Source: Rhizobium sp. TH2
Lineage (GTDB): Bacteria > Pseudomonadota > Alphaproteobacteria > Rhizobiales > Rhizobiaceae
Length of the DNA stretch: 64,000 nt
Direction: 5' to 3'
Assembly (NCBI RefSeq): GCF_024707525.1
Contig: NZ_CP062231.1
Span: 3,410,001-3,474,000 of the forward strand
In this document: in pieces, positions 8,507 to 17,312 of the stretch
How the letters are laid out: the number at the start of each line of letters is the position of its first letter
Position numbering within the stretch: the stretch's first letter is position 1
Position numbers and translations under genes: made by a program
Notes under the pieces: model-generated
What the model saw: the letters and a program-made list of their open reading frames with translations, nothing else
What the model was told of the DNA's origin: nothing
Database searches by the model: none

Positions 8507-10246
8507 ATGTTTCGCAAACTTCGATCAATCGCTGCGCTTGGACCGGACCGCGCGGGCAACATCGGCATCATGGCCGCCGCATCCACGGCCATCGTCATCG
8601 GCGCAATGGCGCTGGGCGTTGATTATGGACATTTGACCCTCGAACGCAGGTCGCTGCAGGACACATCGGATCTCGCGGCCATCGTGGCCGCGTCCAGTAT
8701 CGATCAGGCGGAACCCGCGGTGTTGTCGTTTTACAAGCTCAACGGCAAGCGGCTGGGCATCATGCGCGACGGAAAGCTGATTACATCGGAGGGTGAGTTT
8801 CCCGCAACCGCCCTTTCCAGCATGGAAGACATCGACGGCTATTCGGTACTCACCAAGGGGCGCTATACCGCCGACCTGTCGATCCCGGTGGAAAACCGCT
8901 TTGTCGCCGGCGCCATGCCCTACGACGCGGTATCGGTCACCACGACCTCCGCCGGCGAACTCTTCTTCGCCAAGGCAATTTCAACGGAACCCCAGATCGC
9001 TGTGAAAAGTTTAGCCTCACAACAGCGTACCGCTGCCTTTTCGGTGGGTTCCCGGCTCGCGAGTTTGAACGGCGGCATCCTCAACCAGGTGCTCGGTGCG
9101 CTGCTCGGGACGAACGTCACACTCAGCGTCATGGATTACAACGCGTTGCTCGACGCAGATGTGGAACTCTTTTCCTTCACGCAAGCGCTGGCGACGGAAT
9201 TGAAGCTTACCGGGGTGACTTATGAGGAACTCCTGCAATCCGAAATAAGTCTCGGGAGCTATCTCTCGGCACTGGCAAGCGCCGGTGGCGGCTCCCCGTC
9301 AGCTTCCGCGATCCTTTCAGGCCTTTCGCGTGCGCTAGGCACGACGCAGGCCAATATCCCGCTGGAGAAAATCCTGAGCCTCGAGCCCTACAAGGCATTG
9401 ACCGTCGGCAAGGCGACGGGCCTGACGGCCAAGGTCTCTGCCTTCGAGCTCCTCAATGCGGCGGCTGCAGTTGCCAACGGAGGCAAACAGGTAGCACTCG
9501 ACCTCGGCGCGACCGTGCCGGGTCTCGCCTCGGTCAAAGTCGATCTCGCGGTCGGCGAGCCGCCGGTCGGCACGCCTTTCCTCGCGGTAGGCGAGAAGGG
9601 CACGATCGTCCGGACCGCGCAGACGCGGGTCAAGATCACGGCATCGGTGTCGGGACTGTCAGCGCTCGCCGGCACCAAGATTTCGGTGCCGATCTATGTC
9701 GAGGTTGCCAATGCCGAGGCCGCCCTTTCCGATATTATCTGCCAGGGCGGTGATCCATCCAACGCCATCGTCAAGGTCAAGGCGGTGCCCGGAGTAGCGG
9801 AAATCGCGATCGGCAATGTCGATGCGGCGGCATTCAATCATTTCGCCAGCCCTCCCCGCGTGACCAAGGCCACGATCGTCGATACCGCGCTTCTCAAGGT
9901 CGCTGCCCTCGGTCATGCCTATGCCAGCAACATCAGCCCGGACACGCTCGCCTTCAGCCCGCAGGACATCCGCGATGGTGAGATACAATCGGTATCTACG
10001 CGCGACACGCTGACGACGTTGACGACAACCCTTCTCGGCAATCTTGAAGTCGACATCAAGGTCTTGATACTCACCCTCGGCACACCGAAGGCCGTGCAGA
10101 TAGCGCTCGCCGACACGCTCGCCACACTCACGAAACCGCTTGATGTGGTGCTTTACAACACCTTGCTGACACTCGGCATCCGTATCGGAGAGGCCGACGT
10201 TCGGGTGACCGGCGTGACCTGCCGGCGTCCCGTCCTGGTGCAATGA
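8507..10246 (+). CDS. TadG-like pilus assembly protein
   Basis: 579-residue protein with a TadG-type N-terminus (RAGNIGIMAAASTAIVIGAM, then GVDYGHLTLERRSLQDTSD), i.e. a short cytoplasmic tail, one transmembrane helix at about 18-40 and a large extracytoplasmic part. The L-Q-D-T-S-D-L-A stretch is typical of Tad_N domains. The C-terminal ~450 residues are rich in A, L, T and V; I recognise no VWA domain, which separates it from canonical TadG. Start: ATG 8507 with GGAGGG eight bases upstream, directly after tadE. Probably envelope-located; role in Flp-pilus assembly or adhesion is inferred. Confidence 0.8.
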   Translation: MFRKLRSIAALGPDRAGNIGIMAAASTAIVIGAMALGVDYGHLTLERRSLQDTSDLAAIVAASSIDQAEPAVLSFYKLNGKRLGIMRDGKLITSEGEFPATALSSMEDIDGYSVLTKGRYTADLSIPVENRFVAGAMPYDAVSVTTTSAGELFFAKAISTEPQIAVKSLASQQRTAAFSVGSRLASLNGGILNQVLGALLGTNVTLSVMDYNALLDADVELFSFTQALATELKLTGVTYEELLQSEISLGSYLSALASAGGGSPSASAILSGLSRALGTTQANIPLEKILSLEPYKALTVGKATGLTAKVSAFELLNAAAAVANGGKQVALDLGATVPGLASVKVDLAVGEPPVGTPFLAVGEKGTIVRTAQTRVKITASVSGLSALAGTKISVPIYVEVANAEAALSDIICQGGDPSNAIVKVKAVPGVAEIAIGNVDAAAFNHFASPPRVTKATIVDTALLKVAALGHAYASNISPDTLAFSPQDIRDGEIQSVSTRDTLTTLTTTLLGNLEVDIKVLILTLGTPKAVQIALADTLATLTKPLDVVLYNTLLTLGIRIGEADVRVTGVTCRRPVLVQ

Positions 10247-10269
10247 GGCTGCATCGAGAGAGGATGCTA

Positions 10270-10605
10270 GAGCCTCTTGCATTGAAATGGAACCGGTTCT
10301 GTTGGCTCAAGCGGAGTCGCATGTTTGACCGGCCGGCGCGCGTCGTAGCCAAAGCATACGACCAAGCCGGCCGGTCAAAGAGGCGGCCCGCTTCAGCCAA
10401 CCCTCCCGCAGATTTGCTGAAGCAAATCTGCAAGACATTAGAATCGCCGGGCGTCGCGAAGCGCGCCCGGTGGGCCGGGCATCTTTCCGCCATGACCCTG
10501 CGGCGATGACCTCGGCCGTACCTACGGGTACGACCTCGATCATCGCCTTGGTCCTGACGAAAACCTGCTCCGGCAGAACCGGTTCCATTTCAATGCAAGA
10601 GGCTC
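10270..10605. repeat. 336-bp palindromic intergenic element with 32-bp perfect terminal inverted repeats
   Basis: The left arm (10270-10301, beginning GAGCCTCTTGCATTGAAATG) and right arm (10574-10605) are perfect inverted repeats of 32 bp. Inside are further palindromes: TTTGACCGGCCGG near 10324 pairs with CCGGCCGGTCAAA near 10367; CAGATTTGC/GCAAATCTG flanks a short loop near 10411-10432; and GGCGATGA near 10502 pairs with TCATCGCC near 10538, with CGTACC/GGTACG nested inside. It fills the gap between tadG and the ADH gene and encodes no recognisable protein. The design resembles RIME-type or MITE-like rhizobial elements; the exact family is not established here. Confidence 0.85.
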
Positions 10606-10652
10606 CAGCCAGGAGCCGGGACAATTTCCGGCTCCTCGATTTCAACGCTCGA

Positions 10653-11798
10653 TCAAATACTCTCGTGGAAGAGCTTCTTCGCCGCTTCCACGGTCAGTTC
10701 CACCGGATTGCCACCCGTCGAGGGGTCGGCGACGGCCATGACTGACATCTCGTCGATACGATCGGCTCCAACACCCAGCGCTGCGAGCTTGTCCGGCACG
10801 CCGAGTTCTTCCCTCAGCTTGAGCACGTAATCATAAAAGCCGTTGAAGCCGCCCGATATGCCGAGATAGGCCGCAGCCGAGGCGATCCTGTCCTCGATTG
10901 CCGGACGATTGAAGCGCAGCACCGGCGGCATCACCACGGCATTCGTCATGCCATGGTGCGTGTGATAGATCGCGCCGACGGGATGGCTGAGCGAGTGTAT
11001 CGCACCCAGCCCTTTCTGGAACGCCACCGCGCCCATCGCGGCAGCCGACATCATGTTGGTGCGCGCTTCGATATCCGTGCCATCCTTGAAGGCGCGCGGC
11101 AGATACTTCTTGACCAGCCGCATGCCTTCAAGCGCGATGCCTTGGCTCATCGGGTGGTAAAAAGGCGAGGAATAGGCCTCCAGGCAATGCGCGAAGGCAT
11201 CCATGCCGGTGCCGGCGGTGATCACCTTCGGCATGCCGACAGTGAGTTCCGGATCGCAGATCGTCACGCCCGGCAGGAACTTCGGATGGAAGATGATCTT
11301 CTTGGTGTGCGTCTCGGAATTGGTGATGACCGAGGCGCGGCCCACTTCCGAACCCGTGCCGGCGGTGGTCGGCACCGCAACGATCGGGGCGATGCCCTCG
11401 ACGCTGGCGCGCGTCCACCAGTCGCCGATATCCTCGAAATCCCAGACCGGACGGCTCTGGCCGGCCATGAAGGCCACGCATTTGCCGAGATCGAGACCCG
11501 AGCCGCCACCGAAGGCCACGACACCGTCATGTCCACCATCCCTAAACGCCTTGACGCCGGCGGCGAGGTTCTTCTCGTTCGGATTGGGATCGACATCGGC
11601 GAACAGCGCGCGGCCAAGACCACCGGCTTCGAGGATATCGAGTGCGTTCTGCGTGATCGGCATCGGCGCCAGGCCACGGTCGGTGACCAGCAGCGGCTTC
11701 TTCATGCCGAGCGACTTGCAGTGGTCGGCGAGTTCCCTGATCCGGCCGGCACCCATCTTGATGAGGGTCGGATAGCTCCAGTTTGCGGTGATCGACAT
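10653..11798 (-). CDS. iron-containing (group III) alcohol dehydrogenase
   Basis: 381-residue NAD(P)-dependent alcohol dehydrogenase of the Fe-ADH family, interconverting an alcohol and its aldehyde in the cytoplasm. Nucleotide-binding GGGSGLDLGK and PTTAGTGSE motifs are clear, and metal ligands are in the DAFAHCLEAY and SLSHPVGAIYHTHHG stretches. It starts at ATG 11798 within TGATG, overlapping the stop of the upstream aldehyde dehydrogenase by one base, so translation is probably coupled. An upstream in-frame extension to 11903 lies inside the ALDH gene and is rejected. With the ALDH it would take an alcohol to an acid; the alcohol may come from an amino alcohol (inference from neighbours). 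Confidence 0.9.
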   Translation of the reverse strand: MSITANWSYPTLIKMGAGRIRELADHCKSLGMKKPLLVTDRGLAPMPITQNALDILEAGGLGRALFADVDPNPNEKNLAAGVKAFRDGGHDGVVAFGGGSGLDLGKCVAFMAGQSRPVWDFEDIGDWWTRASVEGIAPIVAVPTTAGTGSEVGRASVITNSETHTKKIIFHPKFLPGVTICDPELTVGMPKVITAGTGMDAFAHCLEAYSSPFYHPMSQGIALEGMRLVKKYLPRAFKDGTDIEARTNMMSAAAMGAVAFQKGLGAIHSLSHPVGAIYHTHHGMTNAVVMPPVLRFNRPAIEDRIASAAAYLGISGGFNGFYDYVLKLREELGVPDKLAALGVGADRIDEMSVMAVADPSTGGNPVELTVEAAKKLFHESI

Positions 11799-13180
11799 CA
11801 GAATTGCTTTCTCAGGTGGTAGGATTTCGGGCGGGTCAGATTGTGGAAGCCGAGGACCGACAGCGAGCCGCCGCGGCCGGTCTCCTTGACGCCGGTCCAG
11901 CACAGCGCCGGATCGAGATAATCGGCACGGTTCATGAAGATTGTGCCGCTCTCAAGGTCATCGCCTAGACGAGCCGCGCGCTCGACATCCCCAGTCCAAA
12001 GCGAGGCGGTGAGGCCATATTTGCAATCGTTCATCAGTTCGAGTGCTTCCGCGTCGTTCCTGACTTTCATGATGCCGACGGCCGGGCCGAAGGTCTCCTC
12101 GTTCATGATGGACATCGAATGATCGACATCGACGAGAATCTGCGGTGCGATATAGGCACCGCCATCATCCTGTGGAAAGAGCTTAGGATCGACCAGCGCC
12201 TTGGCGCCACGCGACACGGCCTCATCGATCTGGGCACGAACCGTCGCGGCAAAGCGCTTGTTGGCCATCGGCCCGAGCGAGGTCTCCGGATCGAGCGGAT
12301 TGCCCAGCTTGTAGTTGGAGACCCAGGCGACGGACTTCTCGACGAAGGCATCGTAGAGGTTCTCGTTGACATAGATGCGCTCGATGCCGCAGCAGCACTG
12401 TCCGGAATTGAAGGTCGCGCCATCCATCAGCGTATCGACGGCCGCGTCAAGATCGGCATCCTCCATCACATAACCTGGATCCTTGCCGCCGAGCTCAAGG
12501 CCAACGCCGGTAAACGTGCCGGCAGCCGCGCGTTCGATGGAACGGCCACCTTCGACCGAACCCGTGAAATTGATGAAATTGAACTGGCCGTCCGCGATCA
12601 ACTGCGATGTCGTGCCATGATCGAGGAAGACGTTCATGAACACGTCCTCCGGCACGCCTGCCTCGTTGAAGGCACGCACCATGCGCTCGCCGACCAGGAT
12701 CGTCTGGCTCGCATGCTTGAGGACCACCGTGTTGCCTGCCATCAGCGCCGGCGCCACCGTGTTGATGGCCGTCATATAGGGGTAGTTCCAGGGCGCTATG
12801 ACGAAGACGACGCCATGCGGCTCGCGGGAAATGTAGCGCTCGAACTTGTCGCTCTTTTCGACCATCATCGGCGCAAGTGCGTCATGCGCGATCGAGGCAA
12901 CGTAATTGGAGCGCTCGTTGAAACCCTTGAATTCGCCGCCATATTTCACCGGCCGGCCCATCTGCCAGGCCAGTTCCTTGACGATATCCTCGGCCATTTC
13001 ATTGACGCGCGCGACGCCCTTCAGCACAAGCGATACCCGCTCCTCGAGCGGCCGCTTCGCCCAAGCCTTCTGCGCCTTGCGGACGCGTGTGATCGCCGCC
13101 TTGGCATCGTCGAAGCTCATGGCCGGACGTTCGGCGTAAACCGAGCCGTCGACCGGGGATATGCATTGGATCATGGTCAT
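11798..13180 (-). CDS. NAD(P)-dependent aldehyde dehydrogenase
   Basis: 460-residue aldehyde dehydrogenase. It shows the cofactor segment PWNYPYMTAINTVAPAL, NFTGSVEGGRSI, the general-base Glu in LELGGKDPG and the catalytic Cys in FNSGQCCCGIERIYV. The length is slightly short for the superfamily, as in the succinate-semialdehyde and PuuC-like branches. It is coupled to the iron ADH, 19 bp downstream of the PIN/HTH module, in a same-strand run with the GS-like ligase and APC permease. It probably oxidises an aldehyde made from an amine or alcohol. Substrate not readable from sequence. Confidence 0.9.
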   Translation of the reverse strand: MTMIQCISPVDGSVYAERPAMSFDDAKAAITRVRKAQKAWAKRPLEERVSLVLKGVARVNEMAEDIVKELAWQMGRPVKYGGEFKGFNERSNYVASIAHDALAPMMVEKSDKFERYISREPHGVVFVIAPWNYPYMTAINTVAPALMAGNTVVLKHASQTILVGERMVRAFNEAGVPEDVFMNVFLDHGTTSQLIADGQFNFINFTGSVEGGRSIERAAAGTFTGVGLELGGKDPGYVMEDADLDAAVDTLMDGATFNSGQCCCGIERIYVNENLYDAFVEKSVAWVSNYKLGNPLDPETSLGPMANKRFAATVRAQIDEAVSRGAKALVDPKLFPQDDGGAYIAPQILVDVDHSMSIMNEETFGPAVGIMKVRNDAEALELMNDCKYGLTASLWTGDVERAARLGDDLESGTIFMNRADYLDPALCWTGVKETGRGGSLSVLGFHNLTRPKSYHLRKQF

Positions 13181-13198
13181 TTTTGTTTCATTCTCCCT

Positions 13199-13615
13199 TC
13201 AACAAGCCAGGGTTCTCACATGGCCCGCCGCGCCATAAGCAAGGATCGCTCGGTCGCGGGTTATTATGGTCAAATCATGTTCTCGCGCGGTGGCGATGAG
13301 GATGCGGTCGATAGGGTCTTTATGGAGCGGTTCGGGCAGGAAGCAAGAAGCGATAAATGTTTCCGTCGTGACTGGCTGCTCGGTAAAACCACCTTCCGTC
13401 AAGAAGTCTCCGTACCAGCGCCTCGCCGTTTTTGTCTCGCGCATGCGCCCCTTGGATATCAATAACGCCATCTCCCAGGCCGTCACCGACGAAACATAGG
13501 CGGGAAGTCTCTGCGCCCGGCACCGTGCCAGATAGGCCATCGCGTCGGGCACCAGGGGCTCCCGCTTCGATATCCATATCGCCGCACAGGTGTCGAGCAG
13601 GCAGGAGCTACTCAT
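13199..13615 (-). CDS. PIN-domain (VapC-like) toxin
   Basis: 138-residue PIN ribonuclease of the type II VapC class. The four acidic residues of the metal site are visible: Asp in CLLDTCA, Glu in VTAWEMALL, Asp in KDPIDRILIATA and Asp in IITRDRAIL. It overlaps the upstream HTH gene by 8 bp and lies between metabolic genes of the same strand. Expected to cleave RNA unless bound by its antitoxin. It looks intact. Confidence 0.88.
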   Translation of the reverse strand: MSSSCLLDTCAAIWISKREPLVPDAMAYLARCRAQRLPAYVSSVTAWEMALLISKGRMRETKTARRWYGDFLTEGGFTEQPVTTETFIASCFLPEPLHKDPIDRILIATAREHDLTIITRDRAILAYGAAGHVRTLAC

Positions 13616-14084
13616 TGTAAAGTTTCTCGCCCCACTCTTCGTCCCAATCCATCGGCGCCGTCAGATCGACGCCGGGCATGATGGTAATCGTCCCCTCCAT
13701 ACAACCCCACGCCGGATGCAGTTCCAGAAGATCGCCCTCCTTCGTCTCCATGTAGCGCTTGCCGTCCTTGTAAATCACGTCGTCCTTGGTGAACATGTTC
13801 ATCGGCGGCTCCGGCGCGAGTGGGCCATTGTCCACCGCGTAGTCCGCCTGCTTGCTTTCACCAAACCCGCCATAGTCGCCTCGACGACGCATCGCAATCT
13901 CCTCAAGATTGACGCCGAGGAAATTGGAAACCTGGTCCTGCTCGTCGGCGCTCATCTTGCGGTCGCCTTTGAGCATCCGCGATACAGCGCTGGGGTCCAA
14001 TCTCATAAACCGCGCAAGCCCGCGCACGGACTCACCACGTTCATCGAGTTGCTGGTGAAACCATGTCGTATCGATCTTGGCCAT
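13608..14084 (-). CDS. HTH-domain antitoxin paired with the PIN toxin
   Basis: 158-residue protein with an N-terminal Cro/CI-type helix-turn-helix (ESVRGLARFMRLDPSAVSRM, residues ~18-37) followed by SADEQDQVSNFLGVNLEEIA, and a C-terminal ~60-residue segment with GDLLELHPAWGCMEGTITIM and a closing acidic tail (DLTAPMDWDEEWGEKLY) that probably binds the toxin. Start ATG 14084 has AGGAG seven bases upstream. The 8-bp overlap with the toxin gene is typical of TA operons. Most VapB partners are short AbrB or RHH proteins, so this HTH partner is less common. Autoregulation is expected but no operator was identified. Confidence 0.78.
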   Translation of the reverse strand: MAKIDTTWFHQQLDERGESVRGLARFMRLDPSAVSRMLKGDRKMSADEQDQVSNFLGVNLEEIAMRRRGDYGGFGESKQADYAVDNGPLAPEPPMNMFTKDDVIYKDGKRYMETKEGDLLELHPAWGCMEGTITIMPGVDLTAPMDWDEEWGEKLYNE

Positions 14085-14159
14085 GACGATCTCCTGTCAG
14101 AAACCCGATCATCGCACACCGTTGCGATTTCGTCAAAGATAGCCGCAACATGTTGCGAT

Positions 14160-15539
14160 TTACGCACGCTCAAACCCGCGCGCCACCTCCCAATCCGTAA
14201 TGCGGCGATCGTATTCCTCCTGCTCCCAGCGGGCCGCGTGGACATAGTGATCGACGACATCGTCGCCGAAGGCCGAGCGCAGCAGCTTGGATTTGTCGAG
14301 TTCCGCCGTGGCATCGCGCAGAGTCTTGGGGATTTCGCGCACCTTCTTGGCGCCGTAGGCATCGCCTTGGAACGGCTCCTCCAGCTTCAGCTTCTTTTCG
14401 ATACCATCGATGCCTGCTGCCAGCAGTGCCGCGAAGGCGAGATAGGGATTGAGGTCCGAGCCGCCGACGCGGCATTCGATGCGGATGCCTTTGGTCTCCT
14501 CGCCGCAGAGGCGATAGCCGGCGGTGCGATTATCCTTCGACCAGATCGCCTTGGTCGGGGCAAAGGTGCCAGCCACGAAGCGCTTGTAAGAATTGATGTA
14601 GGGCGCCAGGAAATAGGTGATCTCGCCGGCATGGGCGAGCAGGCCCGCCACATAGTGCTCCATCAGTTCGGACATGCCGTAGCGGCCCTTTTTGTCGAAG
14701 AACAGCGGCTTGCCATCGAGCGACCACAGCGACTGGTGGATATGCGACGAGGAACCGGCGGCGGTGTAGCTCCACTTGGCGAGGAAAGTGATGGCCTTGC
14801 CCTTCGACCACGCGATCTCCTTGCAGCCATTCTTGATGATTGAATGCCGGTCAGCCATGGTCACGGCCTCGGCATAACGGACGTTGATTTCTTCCTGGCC
14901 GGCCGAAGCCTCGCCCTTGGAATTCTCCACCGGAATGCCGGCGCCCTGCAGGCCGTTGCGGATCGCCCGCATCACATCCTCTTCCTTTGTGGTCTGGAAG
15001 ATGTGGTAATCCTCGTTGTAGCCCGAGACCAGCTGCAGGTCGCGATAGCCGCTGAGGCGCGCATCATCATAGGTCTGGTCGAACAGAAAGAATTCGAGTT
15101 CCGAGGCCATGAAGGCCTTCATGCCCATCTTCTCGAGCCGCTTGACCTGCTTCTTGAGAATGGCGCGCGGCGAATGCGGCACTTCCTCATGCGTATGATG
15201 ATCGAGCACATCGCAGAGCACCAGCGCGGTGCCTTCGAGCCACGGAATCCGCCTGAGCGTCGCCATGTCGGGCTTCATCGTATAGTCGCCATAGCCTTTT
15301 TCCCAGCTCGTCGACTTGTAGCCGGCGACGGTTTCCATCTCCATGTCGGTAGCCAGCAGATAGTTGCAGCTATGGGTTTCCTCATGCGCGCTATCGATGA
15401 AGTACTGCGCGTGAAAACGCTTGCCCATCAGGCGGCCCTGCATATCGACGAGCACGGCGAGAACCGTGTCGATCGTGCCTGCCGACACGTCCTTCTTGAG
15501 TTGGTCGAAAGTGTATGAAGCGCTCATGAGAAGACCCAT
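14160..15539 (-). CDS. glutamine-synthetase-family gamma-glutamyl-amine ligase (PuuA-like)
   Basis: 459-residue glutamine-synthetase fold enzyme that probably attaches glutamate to the amino group of an amine using ATP. Core GS motifs are present: ASELEFFLFD (metal), SKGEASAGQEEINVRYAEA (glutamate and ammonium region), AAGSSSHIHQSLW and IECRVGGSDLNPYLAFAALL. It lacks the adenylylation-loop tyrosine context of GlnA and has the PuuA/GlnA3-4-like N-terminus (LAVLVDMQGRLMGKRF). ATG 15527 (MSASYTF...) is an equally good start. It follows the APC permease by 93 bp and a hairpin. Substrate unknown; polyamine, ethanolamine or isopropylamine-type amines fit the neighbouring dehydrogenases. Confidence 0.85.
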   Translation of the reverse strand: MGLLMSASYTFDQLKKDVSAGTIDTVLAVLVDMQGRLMGKRFHAQYFIDSAHEETHSCNYLLATDMEMETVAGYKSTSWEKGYGDYTMKPDMATLRRIPWLEGTALVLCDVLDHHTHEEVPHSPRAILKKQVKRLEKMGMKAFMASELEFFLFDQTYDDARLSGYRDLQLVSGYNEDYHIFQTTKEEDVMRAIRNGLQGAGIPVENSKGEASAGQEEINVRYAEAVTMADRHSIIKNGCKEIAWSKGKAITFLAKWSYTAAGSSSHIHQSLWSLDGKPLFFDKKGRYGMSELMEHYVAGLLAHAGEITYFLAPYINSYKRFVAGTFAPTKAIWSKDNRTAGYRLCGEETKGIRIECRVGGSDLNPYLAFAALLAAGIDGIEKKLKLEEPFQGDAYGAKKVREIPKTLRDATAELDKSKLLRSAFGDDVVDHYVHAARWEQEEYDRRITDWEVARGFERA

Positions 15540-15593
15540 TCCTGTCCCTGCGGCGGACCGGCGGGCCCGCAGCGCTGATAATGTTCAATAAGG

Positions 15594-15618
15594 CTCCCCG
15601 GCCGGATCGGCCGGGGAG
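15594..15618 (-). terminator. intercistronic GC hairpin between APC permease and ligase genes
   Basis: A 10-bp perfect stem (CTCCCCGGCC / GGCCGGGGAG) with a 5-base loop, 15 bases beyond the permease stop in the direction of transcription. There is no run of T after it, so it is more likely an mRNA-stabilising or partial-attenuation hairpin than a full terminator. Confidence 0.55.
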
Positions 15619-15632
15619 GTATTCGATCCAGA

Positions 15633-17219
15633 TTAATGGGATTCGCCGACCGCTCTCTCGGCCGCTGCGATTTCCGCCTGACGCTTGGCGACTTCCTCAC
15701 CGATCGGCGGGCCTTTGAAGCGGCGCTGCTCGAAGACGAACCAGACGATCGCCGTTACGATCAGGAAGCCAACCGTAATATAGAGCGCCCAGTCGTTCGG
15801 AGGCTGGATGCCGAGAACGAAGATCAGGACCATGGCGAGGATCGAGAGCACTGCGAAGAGCTTGAACATGCCCTCGCCGAGGTTCCACGGACCCATCTTG
15901 TCCCACTTCGATGTACCCCAGGCAAACAGGCCAAGAGCAATGGGGATCGCGAAGGAGAAGAAGAGGAAGATGACGGTGCATGACACGACGACGGTGTAAA
16001 CCGGTGTCTCGCCGATCGTCACGAGCGAAGAGCCCCAGACGAAGAGAACCGCCAAGGTGGAGCCGACCCAGATCGCAGCAACTGGCGTGCGATAAGTCGG
16101 GCTGACCTTGGAAAGCGCCTTGGATGCCGGAAGTCCGCCGTCACGCGAGAAGGCAAAGATCATGCGCGACACGGATGTGACAGTCGCCAGGCCGCACAGC
16201 CACTGGCTGATAAAGATCGCGACATAGAGGATATCGCGCACCACCGGGTTCACCTGCTCGCTCATCGCCCAGAAGAACACATTCCAGCCTTGGGCTGCAG
16301 CCGCGGCCATGCCGTCGGTCACTGTACCATCGGCGCCGGTGACGCTGGCCGGGATCATCAACACGAAAGAGCAAAGCATGATGTAGCCGAAAAGTGCCGA
16401 CCAGAGCACGGAGGAGATCATTCCGCGCGGTACCGACTCAGCGGCTTTCACCGTCTCTTCTGACGTGTGCGCCGAGGCGTCATAGCCGGTGATCGTGTAG
16501 ATCGGCAGAAGCAAGCCAAGCAGGAACACCCAGGTCAGCGAGCTGTCCGGCCAGACGTTGCCGCCTGCGGCGCCGGAATAGTTGGTGAAGGTGAAGAGCT
16601 TGCCGATGTCGTAGCTGTCGGCAACGATCAGGCACGTCAGGGCGAGTGCAACCGAAGTTGCGAAAATCAGGTAGCCCGAAAAGTCCGTGAGTTTGGCCGT
16701 GAGGCCGATGCCCATGTGGTTCACCAGCGCCTGGAGGCCGGTGATGATCGCAAGGAAGATGATCCGGACCGTGGTGGAATCCTCAAGGCCGAGATAGGGC
16801 GTGCCAAGCGAACCCATGAAGAAATAATAGGTGCCAACGTTGATGGCGCCGAGCACGGTAACGAGGCCGAGCAGGTTGAACCAGGCGGTCACCCAGCCGG
16901 TGAAGCGGTTGCCGAGGATCGAACCCCAGTGATAAAGGCCACCCGCCGTCGGATAGGCCGAGCTGATCTGCGCCATGGCGACGGCGAAGACGAGCGACAC
17001 GAAGCAGCCCAGCGGCCAGCCGATGCCGATCGCCGCGCCGCCGGCGCCTGATGTCGCCTGCGCCAGCGAGTTGATGCCGCCGGAAAGAATGCAGATGATC
17101 GAAAACGAGATGGCGAAATTGGAAAAGCCACTCATCCTCCTCTCGAGTTCCTGGGCATAGCCCATGGAATGCAGGACTTGCATATCCTGCTTCTTGTCTG
17201 AATCAGAATAGTCGGACAT
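15633..17219 (-). CDS. APC-superfamily amino acid/amine permease
   Basis: 528-residue inner-membrane permease with about 12 hydrophobic segments, of the APC superfamily (amino acid/choline/GABA transporter branch). The N-terminal MSGFSNFAISFSIICILSG and SSAYPTAGGLYHWGSILG motifs are characteristic of the branch, as are ITGYDASAHTSEETVKAAES and VSRMIFAFSRDGGLPAS. The last ~40 residues are a charged cytoplasmic tail. It lies upstream of the gamma-glutamyl-amine ligase on the same strand and probably brings the amine into the cell. Specificity cannot be read from the sequence. Confidence 0.88.
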   Translation of the reverse strand: MSDYSDSDKKQDMQVLHSMGYAQELERRMSGFSNFAISFSIICILSGGINSLAQATSGAGGAAIGIGWPLGCFVSLVFAVAMAQISSAYPTAGGLYHWGSILGNRFTGWVTAWFNLLGLVTVLGAINVGTYYFFMGSLGTPYLGLEDSTTVRIIFLAIITGLQALVNHMGIGLTAKLTDFSGYLIFATSVALALTCLIVADSYDIGKLFTFTNYSGAAGGNVWPDSSLTWVFLLGLLLPIYTITGYDASAHTSEETVKAAESVPRGMISSVLWSALFGYIMLCSFVLMIPASVTGADGTVTDGMAAAAAQGWNVFFWAMSEQVNPVVRDILYVAIFISQWLCGLATVTSVSRMIFAFSRDGGLPASKALSKVSPTYRTPVAAIWVGSTLAVLFVWGSSLVTIGETPVYTVVVSCTVIFLFFSFAIPIALGLFAWGTSKWDKMGPWNLGEGMFKLFAVLSILAMVLIFVLGIQPPNDWALYITVGFLIVTAIVWFVFEQRRFKGPPIGEEVAKRQAEIAAAERAVGESH

Positions 17220-17312
17220 AAATTTACCCCTGTTCCCCTGCTGACCGCACCATTGCGGACGGCAACCATGCTATGCTCGGGCGGTCTTGGCGCCGCCTCG
17301 TTGGAGTCTTTT

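Noticed and set aside
12119..13465. 448-aa plus-strand frame over the ALDH
   Set aside because: Antisense shadow of the ALDH and PIN genes.
15594..15618. Full Rho-independent terminator
   Set aside because: Stem is good but no T-run follows on the transcribed strand.
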